From the NCBI GenBank assembly GCA_043764015.1, contig JAYUKY010000121.1, positions 1 through 64,000 of the forward strand: 64,000 nt of DNA. The letters are read 5' to 3'. Shown piece after piece: positions 1 to 7,731 of this stretch; the stretch's first letter is position 1, and each line of letters begins with the position of its first letter. The notes below the pieces were generated by a model. That model worked only from the letters and a program-made list of their open reading frames with translations, made no database searches and was not told where the DNA came from. A program made the position numbers and the translations under genes. The stretch comes from JANYGM01 sp043764015 (lineage in GTDB: Bacteria; Bacteroidota; Bacteroidia; Cytophagales; Thermonemataceae).

Positions 1-10
1 GCTAATAAGC

Positions 11-78
11 GTTTGGGCGTTTGGGCGTTTGGGCGTTTGGGCGTTTGGGCGTTTGGGCGTTTGGGCGTTTGGGCGTTT
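11..78. repeat. Octamer tandem repeat (GTTTGGGC)n
   Basis: Eight perfect head-to-tail copies of the 8-base unit GTTTGGGC run from 11 to 74, followed by four bases of a ninth copy. The unit length is not a multiple of three, so a change in copy number would shift a reading frame, but no convincing coding sequence covers it here. The tract is markedly richer in G than its surroundings. It may continue a gene or repeat beyond the window edge. Confidence 0.95.
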
Positions 79-149
79 TATCATATAAAAAGCGTAAAGA
101 TGAGTAATATCTATACAAATATAAGAAAATATTTTTTATAACGCAAAAA

Positions 150-187
150 AACTTTCCGAAAGCTTTAAAACATTCGGGAAGTTAAGC
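150..187. terminator. Hairpin, possible terminator
   Basis: ACTTTCCGAA and TTCGGGAAGT can pair around a short A/T-rich loop. An A run precedes it, which would be a U run on the minus strand. A near twin of this hairpin lies at 41006-41042. Confidence 0.45.
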
Positions 188-245
188 AGATAAAACTACG
201 TTGTAAGCATTTAATAATGCCTTAGTCATTAATCAATAACTTTCA

Positions 246-323
246 GAAAAACTTATAGAGCAATATGAATAACGCATAAAAGAATTGAAAGAAATAGTTT
301 CCTCTCTCAAAGATAATTCCTAA
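246..323 (+). pseudogene. Degenerate coiled-coil C-terminus remnant
   Basis: Read in frame from 246, the sequence gives EKLIEQYE, then a TAA stop, then RIKELKEIVSSLKDNS and a TAA stop at 321-323. The heptad-like pattern resembles the C-terminal helix of many Bacteroidota helix-turn-helix regulators, but the frame also has a stop at 237-239 just upstream. It is therefore at most the decayed tail of a gene. Chance is not excluded. Confidence 0.3.
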
Positions 324-355
324 AACAATAGTGTTTTTTTTGGTGATTTTTTGCG

Positions 356-363
356 TACATTTG
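356..363 (+). promoter_or_regulatory. -7 promoter element of tatC
   Basis: TACATTTG matches the Bacteroidota -7 consensus TAnnTTTG and ends 40 bases before the tatC ATG. No well-spaced -33 TTTG was found. Confidence 0.55.
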
Positions 364-403
364 CAGGCGGAACCAAAAAACGTTACAAAACAGTCATCAA
401 AAA

Positions 404-1261
404 ATGTCAGAAGATAAAGAAATGTCTTTCATAGACCACCTAGAAGAGCTTAGGTGGCATATTATACGCTCACTTATTGCTGTAGTTTTATTCACTATTG
501 TTGCTTTTATTTTTTCTGATTTTATTTTCAATAAAGTCATTTTAGGACCTATTCACGCAGATTTTTGGACGTATCAGACCCTTTGCGAGCTAGGAAAATC
601 AATGGGAACAAAAGGATTTTGTATCACAAAATTTAACTTGATGCTACAAAATACAGAAATGGGTGGGCAAATTGCTATTCATATTAGTTATTCTATTACT
701 ATTGGAATTATTATTGCTTTTCCTTATATTTTTTGGGAGATTTGGAAGTTTGTAAAACCTGCATTGCACCTACGAGAGGTACAAGTTACGTCTGGAGCGG
801 TGTTTTTTGTAACTTTCTTCTTTATGATTGGTGCGGCTTTTGGGTATTATATTTTAGCTCCGTTTTCTATCAATTTCTTAACAAATTACGTAATTTCTAC
901 GGAAATAAAAAATGATATTAGTATTTCTTCTTATGTTTCTACGCTGGTGATGCTTGTTTTGGGTAGTTCTTTGATGTTTCAGATGCCAATGGTTGTTTAT
1001 TTCTTTGCCAAAATAGGCATAGCTACACCACTTTTTATGCGTACTTATAGAAGGCATAGTATTGTTACTATTTTGATTATTTCTGCAGTGATTACGCCTG
1101 CTGATGTTTTTACGCAACTTTTGGTAGCTCTGCCGTTGTTTGTTTTGTATGAATTAAGTATCTTTGTGGCAGCTTATGTAGAAAAACAACAGAAAAAAAT
1201 AGCTCTCAAAGAGGCTTTATTAGAGAAACAAACACGTAGTTTAGACCAAATGGAAGATTAA
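404..1261 (+). CDS. tatC: Sec-independent protein translocase TatC
   Basis: This is the multi-spanning core subunit of the twin-arginine translocase, which recognises RR signal peptides in the inner membrane. The N-terminus carries the family signature SFIDHLEELR (residues 8-17), followed by six predicted hydrophobic segments. The last loop contains the conserved ITPADVFTQ stretch. At 285 residues it is slightly longer than the usual 250-260; the extra length is an acidic C-terminal tail and a longer first periplasmic loop, which is typical of Bacteroidota TatC. The ATG at 404 begins right before the signature and has a promoter element 40 bases upstream. No tatA gene is adjacent. Confidence 0.96.
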   Translation: MSEDKEMSFIDHLEELRWHIIRSLIAVVLFTIVAFIFSDFIFNKVILGPIHADFWTYQTLCELGKSMGTKGFCITKFNLMLQNTEMGGQIAIHISYSITIGIIIAFPYIFWEIWKFVKPALHLREVQVTSGAVFFVTFFFMIGAAFGYYILAPFSINFLTNYVISTEIKNDISISSYVSTLVMLVLGSSLMFQMPMVVYFFAKIGIATPLFMRTYRRHSIVTILIISAVITPADVFTQLLVALPLFVLYELSIFVAAYVEKQQKKIALKEALLEKQTRSLDQMED

Positions 1262-1289
1262 GATAATGGTAACCAATTTTTAAAGTTTT

Positions 1290-2015
1290 TTACCTCGTTG
1301 AACGAGTACATACTATTTCTAACAAGGGATTTATTTCCTTTATTGCTTTGATTTGTTTTGAGAATTGTTCTATTTGGTTGTTATCTAAAATAAGTTTTCT
1401 TAAATTTTTATAATGGGTTATTTCAAGTGGAAAAGCCTGAAAATTATTAGTAGCTATGGATAAAATTTCTAAATTTTCTAGCTCTATCATATCTTTGGGT
1501 AGTTCTATAAGCTGATTGCACTCCAAAAATAACTCACTCAAATTATAAAGTTCTCCTATTTTTTCTGGTAACTTTGTAAGTTGATTGTGGTTTAATCCCA
1601 ATATTTTCAAATTTTTCAATTGTGTTATTCCTATTGGAATAAATGAAATATTATTTCCTTGCAGAAACAACTCTGATAAATTATTGAATCTTAATACTTC
1701 TACTGGGAAAATTGTAATCTGATTATCTGACCAACGAAAATAGTCTATTTCTTTTAAAATAACAATACTTTTAGGAATCTCACTTACTGTGAATTTTTGC
1801 AATTCTAAGTAAGTGTTTTCTGTTATAAATCCATTGATTTTATATTCTGAATGTGCTTCTAAAAAATAATATATTTCCTCATATTCTTCCACCAAACAAC
1901 CAAAATAACCCTCAAACTCACTTTTATAATTTTGCGCAAGTTGGAAAGCTAATATTATATTTTCAGAAATATTACTTTTGAGAAGACTAAGCAGATTTTT
2001 AAATTCTTTGCTCAT
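1290..2015 (-). CDS. Leucine-rich repeat protein
   Basis: The protein has 241 residues and no signal peptide. The N-terminal 80 residues are not recognised. From about residue 85 onward there are five to six leucine-rich repeats of 23 residues with the pattern LxxLxLxxNxLxxLPxxI (for example ILGLNHNQLTKLPEKIG), the class found in bacterial LRR proteins that act in protein binding. It is probably cytoplasmic. It ends 28 bases from the convergent tatC gene and is followed upstream by the CPBP protease on the same strand, so the two may share a transcript. The specific partner or role cannot be inferred. Confidence 0.8.
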   Translation of the reverse strand: MSKEFKNLLSLLKSNISENIILAFQLAQNYKSEFEGYFGCLVEEYEEIYYFLEAHSEYKINGFITENTYLELQKFTVSEIPKSIVILKEIDYFRWSDNQITIFPVEVLRFNNLSELFLQGNNISFIPIGITQLKNLKILGLNHNQLTKLPEKIGELYNLSELFLECNQLIELPKDMIELENLEILSIATNNFQAFPLEITHYKNLRKLILDNNQIEQFSKQIKAIKEINPLLEIVCTRSTR

Positions 2016-2023
2016 AAATAATT

Positions 2024-2962
2024 TTATTTAATTTCTGAATGTTCATCAGTCAGTTTTTTCTTAAAAAAATACAAAATAACCCCAACTACAATCATAGAAA
2101 GCAATAAAACAGGCAAGGGAAAATTATCTGTTTTTTCTAGATTAGTGGGAATAAGTTTTTGTTTATACGCCACCATCACAAAAAGTGCCGTTGCATTATT
2201 GACAAAATGCCCAAAAATAGGATACCACAAATTCCTAGACCACAAATAAAGATAGCCCAAAAGCGCACCAAGCAACATTCGTGGCAAAAATCCAAAAAAT
2301 TGAAAATGTATAGCAGAAAAAATAGCCGCTCCAAGCCATACGCCTACATGTGCGTTGCTGGTAATACGTGTTAGATGCACCTGAATAAGCCCACGAAAGA
2401 CAATCTCTTCACCTACTGCAGGAATAACTGCTACCACAAAAAAAGCCAAAAAAAGTTGCGTATTGTTCTCTATTCCTACTAAAAATTCTGTGAGTTGTTG
2501 CGCTTTTAGTTCTGATTTGCGTGCAAAGGCATCAAAACTACCCAAATATAAACCCTGATTAAATTCTACCAAATAAGTTACCAAAGGCGTTAGAAAAAAC
2601 ATCAATACAAAAATCAGCAAAAAAGGCAAAAATAATAACTTTTTATTTTGGTTTACTTCAAAAATGGATAAGCCTTCCACCAAGCGCATATAAGCAATCC
2701 CACCTAAAACAAAACCTACAAACATACCAATTCCCTGCGCAAAAAGTACACTATTTCGTGCTATACGCTGATTTTGACTAGCAAAAGGTGCATCAAAAAT
2801 AGCCGCCATTGCTTTCATATCCAATCCAAAAAAATAATCTATCAACACATACGCCAACGACTGCCCCACAATAAGGCTACCAAAAACAACAAAAATCACC
2901 ACTACAAGCCCAAACAAAGGCGACAAACGAGAAGGAAAACCAAAAGAAATATTATTTGACAT
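2024..2962 (-). CDS. CPBP family intramembrane metalloprotease
   Basis: This is a polytopic membrane protein of the CAAX protease and bacteriocin-processing (CPBP, Abi) family. The three family motifs are visible: EEIVFRG (paired glutamates and arginine), a helix with AIHFQFFGFLPRMLLG (first histidine), and GHFVNN (second histidine), about residues 205-280. The start at 2962 (MSNNISFG) is preferred to an upstream ATG at 3079, because the extra 39 residues would overlap the divergent dus gene and look non-coding. It has 312 residues and about eight hydrophobic segments. The family includes prenyl-protein endopeptidases and proteins of unknown substrate; the substrate here is unknown. Confidence 0.85.
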   Translation of the reverse strand: MSNNISFGFPSRLSPLFGLVVVIFVVFGSLIVGQSLAYVLIDYFFGLDMKAMAAIFDAPFASQNQRIARNSVLFAQGIGMFVGFVLGGIAYMRLVEGLSIFEVNQNKKLLFLPFLLIFVLMFFLTPLVTYLVEFNQGLYLGSFDAFARKSELKAQQLTEFLVGIENNTQLFLAFFVVAVIPAVGEEIVFRGLIQVHLTRITSNAHVGVWLGAAIFSAIHFQFFGFLPRMLLGALLGYLYLWSRNLWYPIFGHFVNNATALFVMVAYKQKLIPTNLEKTDNFPLPVLLLSMIVVGVILYFFKKKLTDEHSEIK

Positions 2963-3027
2963 TATTTGAATTTTGAATGGTGAATTGAATACAAAAAAAT
3001 TGACATAAAATATACAGAAAAAAGTGT

Positions 3028-3035
3028 TAAATTTG
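3028..3035 (+). promoter_or_regulatory. -7 promoter element of dus
   Basis: TAAATTTG matches TAnnTTTG and lies 37 bases before the preferred ATG at 3073. Confidence 0.5.
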
Positions 3036-3072
3036 CGCAAAGATACGCTAAATTTTAATGATTTTAGGAGAG

Positions 3073-4068
3073 ATGGCAAAAATAAGAAATATTGATTTGG
3101 GAGATTTCCCGCTTTTGCTTGCGCCTATGGAAGACGTGAGTGACCCGCCTTTTCGTGCAGTTTGCAAAGAAAATGGAGCAGATTTGATGTACACAGAGTT
3201 TATTTCGTCTGAAGGACTAATAAGAGATGCTGCAAAAAGCGTTCAAAAGCTAGATATTTTTGAATATGAACGCCCTATTGGTATCCAACTTTTTGGCTCT
3301 GAAATTGGCGTAATGCGTGAAGCGGCAGAGATTGCCACACAAGCAAATCCTGATTTGATAGACATCAATTATGGTTGTCCTGTCAAACAAGTAGCTTGTA
3401 AAGGTGCAGGTGCAGCACTTTTGAGAGATATTCCTAAAATGGTGATGATGACTTCTGAAATTGTCAAATCTACCCATTTGCCCGTTACTGTCAAGACAAG
3501 GCTTGGTTGGGACGACGAAACAAAAAACGTAATGGAAGTAGCAGAACGCTTGCAAGATATTGGTATTGAGGCACTTACTATTCACGGTAGAACTCGTGTG
3601 CAGATGTACAAGGGCAATGCAGATTGGACTTTGATAGGAGAAATCAAGAAAAATCCACGTATCAAAATACCTATTTTTGGAAATGGTGATATTGATAGTC
3701 CAGAAAAGGCTTTGGCATACAAAAATCAGTATAATGTTGATGGTATTATGATTGGGAGAGCTTCTATTGGCTATCCTTGGATTTTCAGAGAGATAAAACA
3801 TTTTATGAAAACAGGTGAACATTTGCCTGCACCTACTTTGCAGGAACGCATAGATGTTTGTACCAAACACGTAGAGTTTTCTATCAAATGGAAAGGCGAC
3901 AAACTTGGTATTTTAGAGATGAGAAGGCATTATACTAATTATTTCCGCAATTTTGACCATTTCAAAGCCTTTCGTATGCGTCTTGTGGAAGCAGACACCA
4001 TACAAGAAGTACGAGGAATTTTGGAGGAAGTTGTGGAGTTTTATAGTAGAGATTTGATAGAGGTTTAA
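3073..4068 (+). CDS. tRNA-dihydrouridine synthase (DusB type)
   Basis: This FMN-dependent enzyme reduces specific uridines in tRNA to dihydrouridine. The TIM-barrel starts with LLLAPMEDVSDPPFR (about residues 14-28). The active-site loop is INYGCPVKQV, with the catalytic cysteine near residue 102. The phosphate-binding motif GNGDI and IMIGRASIGYPWIF follow, then the C-terminal helical domain. An ATG at 3058 is in frame, but the start at 3073 (MAKIRNIDLG) gives the N-terminus usual in Bacteroidota and is preceded by the purine run GGAGAG. The length of 331 residues is normal. It stands alone; the next gene is of accessory type. Confidence 0.94.
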   Translation: MAKIRNIDLGDFPLLLAPMEDVSDPPFRAVCKENGADLMYTEFISSEGLIRDAAKSVQKLDIFEYERPIGIQLFGSEIGVMREAAEIATQANPDLIDINYGCPVKQVACKGAGAALLRDIPKMVMMTSEIVKSTHLPVTVKTRLGWDDETKNVMEVAERLQDIGIEALTIHGRTRVQMYKGNADWTLIGEIKKNPRIKIPIFGNGDIDSPEKALAYKNQYNVDGIMIGRASIGYPWIFREIKHFMKTGEHLPAPTLQERIDVCTKHVEFSIKWKGDKLGILEMRRHYTNYFRNFDHFKAFRMRLVEADTIQEVRGILEEVVEFYSRDLIEV

Positions 4069-4083
4069 CAGAAAATCATTATA

Positions 4084-4725
4084 ATGCAAAACAAACTAAA
4101 ATATGAACTACAACAATATTTCATTAGAACAGATGAACAAATTGGGCAAAGAGATTTTATCAAAACAGTCCGCTGTTACCTTAGAAGAGGCAAAAGCACA
4201 AGTCCTACGACTCAAGCAACAAAGTTCACAGAAATACAAGAAACAAAAATATTAATTGATTTTATTGAAGAAAATAATTGTTGGTATAACAATCTCAATG
4301 AAGACAACTATTTGGCAGAAGGTGCAGAACAGAAAGTATATTTTGTGGAAACAGAAAATGTGGTAATAAAGGTAAATACAGGTGTTTTTTATGAGTTTTG
4401 GGAAGATTATTTTGATAGTCTGTTGCTACATAATTTCTTTTTCCCTACAACGAAATATACTTTTTTAGGTTTTCTAATGCGAGAAAATAACTTGTGCGCT
4501 GTTGTAAAACAAGATTTTGTAAAGAGCAATCAAGATACCGACTTAGAACAAGTAAAGCAATTACTCATTGCGAATGGTTTTAAGAATAAGAAAAATAATG
4601 ACTATTTTCACAAAGATTTAGGTATTATTTTGGAGGATTTGCACGACGAAAACGTCTTATCTTATGATGATATTCTCTTTTTTGTGGATACTGTTTTTTA
4701 TCTTACAGAAGATTTTTATAGCTAA
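4084..4725 (+). CDS. Polyvalent-protein-type protein kinase domain
   Basis: The 213-residue protein resembles the stand-alone kinase-like domain found in phage and plasmid polyvalent proteins. Kinase-like features are a glycine/alanine loop GAEQKVYF (80-87), a lysine strand VVIKVN (93-98), a catalytic-loop-like LEDLHDENV (183-191) and a metal-site-like FVDTVF (200-205). The order and spacing fit a compact protein-kinase fold; the function in this family is unproven. The N-terminal 60 residues include LRRGKSTSPTTQ, resembling the linker of relatives. It begins 15 bases after dus but is probably an accessory insertion: a long palindrome and a truncated SMI1-like gene follow. A second reading frame overlaps its first third. 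Confidence 0.6.
   Translation: MQNKLKYELQQYFIRTDEQIGQRDFIKTVRCYLRRGKSTSPTTQATKFTEIQETKILIDFIEENNCWYNNLNEDNYLAEGAEQKVYFVETENVVIKVNTGVFYEFWEDYFDSLLLHNFFFPTTKYTFLGFLMRENNLCAVVKQDFVKSNQDTDLEQVKQLLIANGFKNKKNNDYFHKDLGIILEDLHDENVLSYDDILFFVDTVFYLTEDFYS
4103..4255 (+). CDS. Overlapping small ORF (50 residues)
   Basis: A second ATG-initiated frame runs inside the start of the kinase gene and ends at a TAA at 4253-4255. Its translation is protein-like and helical, with the stretch VTLEEAKAQVLRLKQ. Short proteins of this style precede polyvalent-type genes in some Bacteroidota, as far as I recall, so it may be a real gene translated ahead of, or instead of, the kinase N-terminus. The kinase frame has no other ATG before residue 132. 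Either frame alone, or both, could be used; the sequence does not decide. Confidence 0.35.
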   Translation: MNYNNISLEQMNKLGKEILSKQSAVTLEEAKAQVLRLKQQSSQKYKKQKY

Positions 4726-4845
4726 CTAATGTTACCTAATTGTATTTTGATTTTAAATTTGGTTAAATGGTCTGAATTCCGTTCCACTATGGTACAGACC
4801 TATTTCACCAAATTCAAAATCATTTTTGTGTAACATCAGTTTGTA
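4725..4845. repeat. Long inverted repeat sharing the GGTCTG module
   Basis: ATGTTAC near 4729 begins an arm of about 45 bases that pairs imperfectly with an arm ending GTAACAT at 4837. The loop at 4771-4799 reads GGTCTGAATTCC then GTTCCACTATGGTACAGACC. The second part is nearly identical to the inner hairpin of the MITE-like elements at 36467-36632 and 48753-48919, so this is a diverged relative or a shared module. No flanking direct repeat was found. Confidence 0.7.
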
Positions 4846-4905
4846 AACTACAATCTAGTAAATTTAATCTCTTTCTAAACTTTTTATCATTAAAATTAAG
4901 AAACT

Positions 4906-5067
4906 ATGCCTTCTGTTGTTGAACGCTTTTTTGAAGTATTATCAGAAATTGTTCCTGATTATAAACAATACCTAAATCCACCCTGCGACCCAGCTCTTTT
5001 TACAGAAATAGAAAACCTTATTGGCGAGGAACTACCTGCCGCTTTTAAAGAATGGTTTGGAGAATAA
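4906..5067 (+). pseudogene. Truncated SMI1/KNR4-like protein
   Basis: A 53-codon frame reads MPSVVERFFEVL and ends ELPAAFKEWFGE followed by TAA. The pattern of an N-terminal helix, a proline-rich turn and the phrase LPAAFKEW is that of the first helices of SMI1/KNR4 (SUKH) proteins, which normally continue with a HNGQ-type segment for another 80-100 residues. The rest is missing. The family often supplies immunity to polymorphic toxins, which fits an eroded accessory patch. No continuation in another frame was recognised. Confidence 0.4.
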
Positions 5068-5173
5068 AATATTGATAATCAGTATTTTCTTGTGTTATTC
5101 ATATCTCAAATTGTTCCAAATGGGAAAATTATTCTGTGTCTTCACAATAGCATAACTAGGTACATGATTTTTC

Positions 5174-5181
5174 TAAATTTG
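5174..5181 (+). promoter_or_regulatory. -7 promoter element of kynU
   Basis: TAAATTTG matches TAnnTTTG and ends 44 bases before the kynU ATG. Confidence 0.5.
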
Positions 5182-5225
5182 GGAAAATAAAATCATACAA
5201 AATACTAAGCACTTAACCAAAAAAT

Positions 5226-6476
5226 ATGCTTCAATTTCAGGAAATTGCACAAAAACTTCATAAAGAAGATAGTTTATTACATTTTAGAGATAAATTTCAT
5301 TTACCACAATACAAAGGCAAAACTGCTATTTATTTGTGTGGAAACTCTCTAGGTTTGCAACCAAAAACTACTCGCCAAAGTATTGAAAATGAACTTTTTA
5401 AATGGGAACAATTTGGAGTAGAAGGGCATTTTGAGGGTACGCAAAAATGGTTTGAATACCGCAAAGCTTTAAAACCTTTGCTTGCGCCTATTGTGGGCGC
5501 AATGGAAGACGAAATAACCATTATGAATAATCTTACTTCCAATTTGCATTTTTTAATGGTGTCCTTTTATCAGCCAAAAGACACTAGAACAAAGATTTTA
5601 ATGGAGGCAGGCGCATTTCCTTCTGACCAATATGCCGTAGAAACACAAGTTTTATTTCACAAACTAAACCCAGAAACAGAAATTATAGAACTCTCGCCAC
5701 GCACAGGAGAGCTGCATTTGCGTACGGAAGATATTTTACTAAAAATCAATGAATTAGGAAATAGTTTAGCACTTATTTTGCTTGGTGGCGTGAATTATTA
5801 TACCGGGCAGGCTTTTGATATGAAAACTATTGCACAAGAAGGGCATAAAGTAGGAGCGTATGTTGGTTATGATTTGGCTCACGCAGCAGGCAACCTAAAA
5901 CTGCATTTGCACGACTGGGAGGCAGATTTTGCTGCTTGGTGTTCTTACAAATATCTCAATGGCTCACCTGGTGGCGTTGGCGGTATTTTTGTCCATCAAA
6001 AGCACCATAAAGCGGATTTACCACGTTTTGGTGGTTGGTGGGGACACAACGAGCAAGAGCGTTTTTTGATGAAAAAAGGCTTTAAACCAATAGAAGGCGC
6101 AGATGGTTGGCAACTCGCCAACGAACCAATACTGCTTATGGCAGCTTTGAAAGCATCTTTGGAGATATTTGCAGAAGCTGGAATAGATAATTTACGCAAA
6201 AAAAGTGAAAAACTAACTGGATTGCTTGCTGATATGATTACCTCACGTGAGAACACAAACATACGCCTGCTAACGCCCAAAAATGCAAATGAGAGAGGTT
6301 GTCAGCTTTCGTTGCTTGTAGAAAATAATGGGCAAGAACTCTTTAAAACGCTTTTATCAAATCAAATTTTAGGAGATTGGAGAGAGCCAAATGTTATTCG
6401 TTTGTCCCCTGTGCCACTTTATAACACTTTTGAAGAAGTTTATCAAGTTGGGAAAGTCTTACAAGATTGGAAATAA
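5226..6476 (+). CDS. kynU: Kynureninase
   Basis: This is a PLP-dependent hydrolase that cleaves kynurenine to anthranilate and alanine (or 3-hydroxykynurenine to 3-hydroxyanthranilate) in tryptophan catabolism and NAD synthesis. Diagnostic features are LCGNSLGLQPK (37-47), the cofactor-lysine motif WCSYKYLNGSPGG (about 238-250), WWGHNEQERFLM, and the C-terminal RLSPVPLYNTFEEV. The length of 416 residues is normal for the family. No other kynurenine pathway gene is in the window, so the pathway context cannot be judged. A hairpin with a T run follows at 6487-6534. Confidence 0.96.
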   Translation: MLQFQEIAQKLHKEDSLLHFRDKFHLPQYKGKTAIYLCGNSLGLQPKTTRQSIENELFKWEQFGVEGHFEGTQKWFEYRKALKPLLAPIVGAMEDEITIMNNLTSNLHFLMVSFYQPKDTRTKILMEAGAFPSDQYAVETQVLFHKLNPETEIIELSPRTGELHLRTEDILLKINELGNSLALILLGGVNYYTGQAFDMKTIAQEGHKVGAYVGYDLAHAAGNLKLHLHDWEADFAAWCSYKYLNGSPGGVGGIFVHQKHHKADLPRFGGWWGHNEQERFLMKKGFKPIEGADGWQLANEPILLMAALKASLEIFAEAGIDNLRKKSEKLTGLLADMITSRENTNIRLLTPKNANERGCQLSLLVENNGQELFKTLLSNQILGDWREPNVIRLSPVPLYNTFEEVYQVGKVLQDWK

Positions 6477-6486
6477 TTGAGTTGTT

Positions 6487-6534
6487 TAACTCTCCAAGCG
6501 TTCCGCTAGTTTTAAACTTTTGGAGAGTTTTTTA
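6487..6534 (+). terminator. Terminator after kynU
   Basis: AACTCTCCA pairs with TGGAGAGTT and is followed by a run of T. The same ACTCTCCAAAAGTTT palindrome theme recurs at 44264, 55071 and 57151. Confidence 0.6.
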
Positions 6535-6549
6535 TTGCAAGAAAAACAT

Positions 6550-6557
6550 TATATTTG
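6550..6557 (+). promoter_or_regulatory. -7 promoter element of fbaB
   Basis: TATATTTG, a perfect TAnnTTTG match, ends 41 bases before the ATG. Confidence 0.6.
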
Positions 6558-6598
6558 CGTAAAAATAACGTCAAAAAAATCAAAATAAATTCAGAAAA

Positions 6599-7657
6599 AT
6601 GAATTATAACCAAATAACAGAATTATTGGGCAAAGATGCCAACAGTCTTCTCCAACACGAGTGTAAAACTATCAATAAAGCACATCTACATGCTCCTAGC
6701 GACAATTTTATTGCTGATATTTATGCTCATTCAAACCGCAATAACCAAGTTTTGCGTTCTTTGCAGACAATGTTTGGACACGGAAAACTGGCAAATACTG
6801 GTTATCTTTCTATTTTGCCAGTTGACCAAGGCATAGAGCATACAGCAGGAGCGTCTTTTGCACCAAATCCTATTTATTTTGACCCTGAAAATATCATAAA
6901 ACTTGCCATAGAAGGCGGTTGTAGTGCCGTTGCAAGCACTTTTGGGGGCTTGGCTATGCTATCACGCAAATATGCACATAAAATCCCGTTTATTGTGAAA
7001 ATCAACCATAATGAGTTGATGACGTACCCCAACAAATATGACCAAATTATGTTTGGTTCTGTAGAATCTGCTTGGAATATGGGTGCAGCAGCCGTAGGAG
7101 CAACTATTTACTTTGGTTCTGAAGAATCTTCTAGGCAAATTATAGAAGTTACTAAGGCGTTTGAGCGTGCGCACGAACTAGGAATGGCAACTATTTTGTG
7201 GTGCTACACACGTAACAACGCTTTTAAGAAAGATGGTGTAGATTATCATGTAGCCGCAGATCTTACTGGGCAAGCCAACCATTTGGGTGTTACCATTCAA
7301 GCGGATATTATCAAACAAAAACTTTCTGAAAATAATGGCGGTTTTACGGCAATAAATTTTGCCAAATCTCACCCAAAAATGTACACAGAACTATCTTCAG
7401 ACCACCCAATTGACCTTTGCCGCTATCAAGTTGCTAATTGTTATATGGGACGTGCTGGGCTTATCAACTCTGGGGGAGATTCAAAAGGAGAATCAGACAA
7501 ATTGGAAGCTGTACGTACTGCCGTTATCAACAAACGTGCTGGCGGAACAGGGCTGATTATGGGTAGAAAAGCATTCCAACGTCCAATGGAAGAAGGAATA
7601 GTGCTTTTAAATGCCGTACAAGATGTTTATTTAGCAAAAGAAATTACTTTAGCGTAG
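6599..7657 (+). CDS. fbaB: Class I fructose-bisphosphate aldolase (DhnA/FbaB type)
   Basis: This Schiff-base aldolase interconverts fructose 1,6-bisphosphate with glyceraldehyde 3-phosphate and dihydroxyacetone phosphate. The protein has 352 residues, like Escherichia coli FbaB. It shows LPVDQGIEHTAG (about 75-86), IPFIVKINHNE with a lysine near 140, MGAAAVGATIYFGS, and the C-terminal phosphate-binding segments NSGGDS and GTGLIMGRKAFQRP. It is a single-gene unit with its own promoter element and is followed by a boundary tract of iterated ATTACGA. Confidence 0.95.
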   Translation: MNYNQITELLGKDANSLLQHECKTINKAHLHAPSDNFIADIYAHSNRNNQVLRSLQTMFGHGKLANTGYLSILPVDQGIEHTAGASFAPNPIYFDPENIIKLAIEGGCSAVASTFGGLAMLSRKYAHKIPFIVKINHNELMTYPNKYDQIMFGSVESAWNMGAAAVGATIYFGSEESSRQIIEVTKAFERAHELGMATILWCYTRNNAFKKDGVDYHVAADLTGQANHLGVTIQADIIKQKLSENNGGFTAINFAKSHPKMYTELSSDHPIDLCRYQVANCYMGRAGLINSGGDSKGESDKLEAVRTAVINKRAGGTGLIMGRKAFQRPMEEGIVLLNAVQDVYLAKEITLA

Positions 7658-7661
7658 TTTT

Positions 7662-7692
7662 CAATTACGAATTATCAATTACGAATTACGTG
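7662..7692. repeat. Gene-boundary tract, ATTACGA type
   Basis: CAATTACGAATTATCAATTACGAATTACG begins within five bases of the fbaB stop. Closely similar tracts follow the stops at 28347, 55038 and 57112. Confidence 0.75.
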
Positions 7693-7731
7693 GGTTTTTC
7701 GTAATTGATTTTATCTATAAAAAAATCAAAA

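Larger units (their letters stand above)
79..403. other. Intergenic region upstream of tatC
   Basis: No intact gene is visible. It holds a hairpin at about 150-187 (CTTTCCGAA pairing with TTCGGGAAG) that could end a transcript from the left, a short coding-like remnant at 246-323, and the tatC promoter element at 356-363. Confidence 0.6.

Noticed and set aside
11..78. Octamer tract as a CRISPR or origin-like repeat
   Set aside because: Copies are contiguous without spacers, and there is no AT-rich unwinding region with DnaA-box clusters or dnaA gene nearby.
3250..3870. 206-codon open frame antisense to dus
   Set aside because: It overlaps a strongly conserved gene, has no family resemblance and lacks a promoter; it is a shadow.
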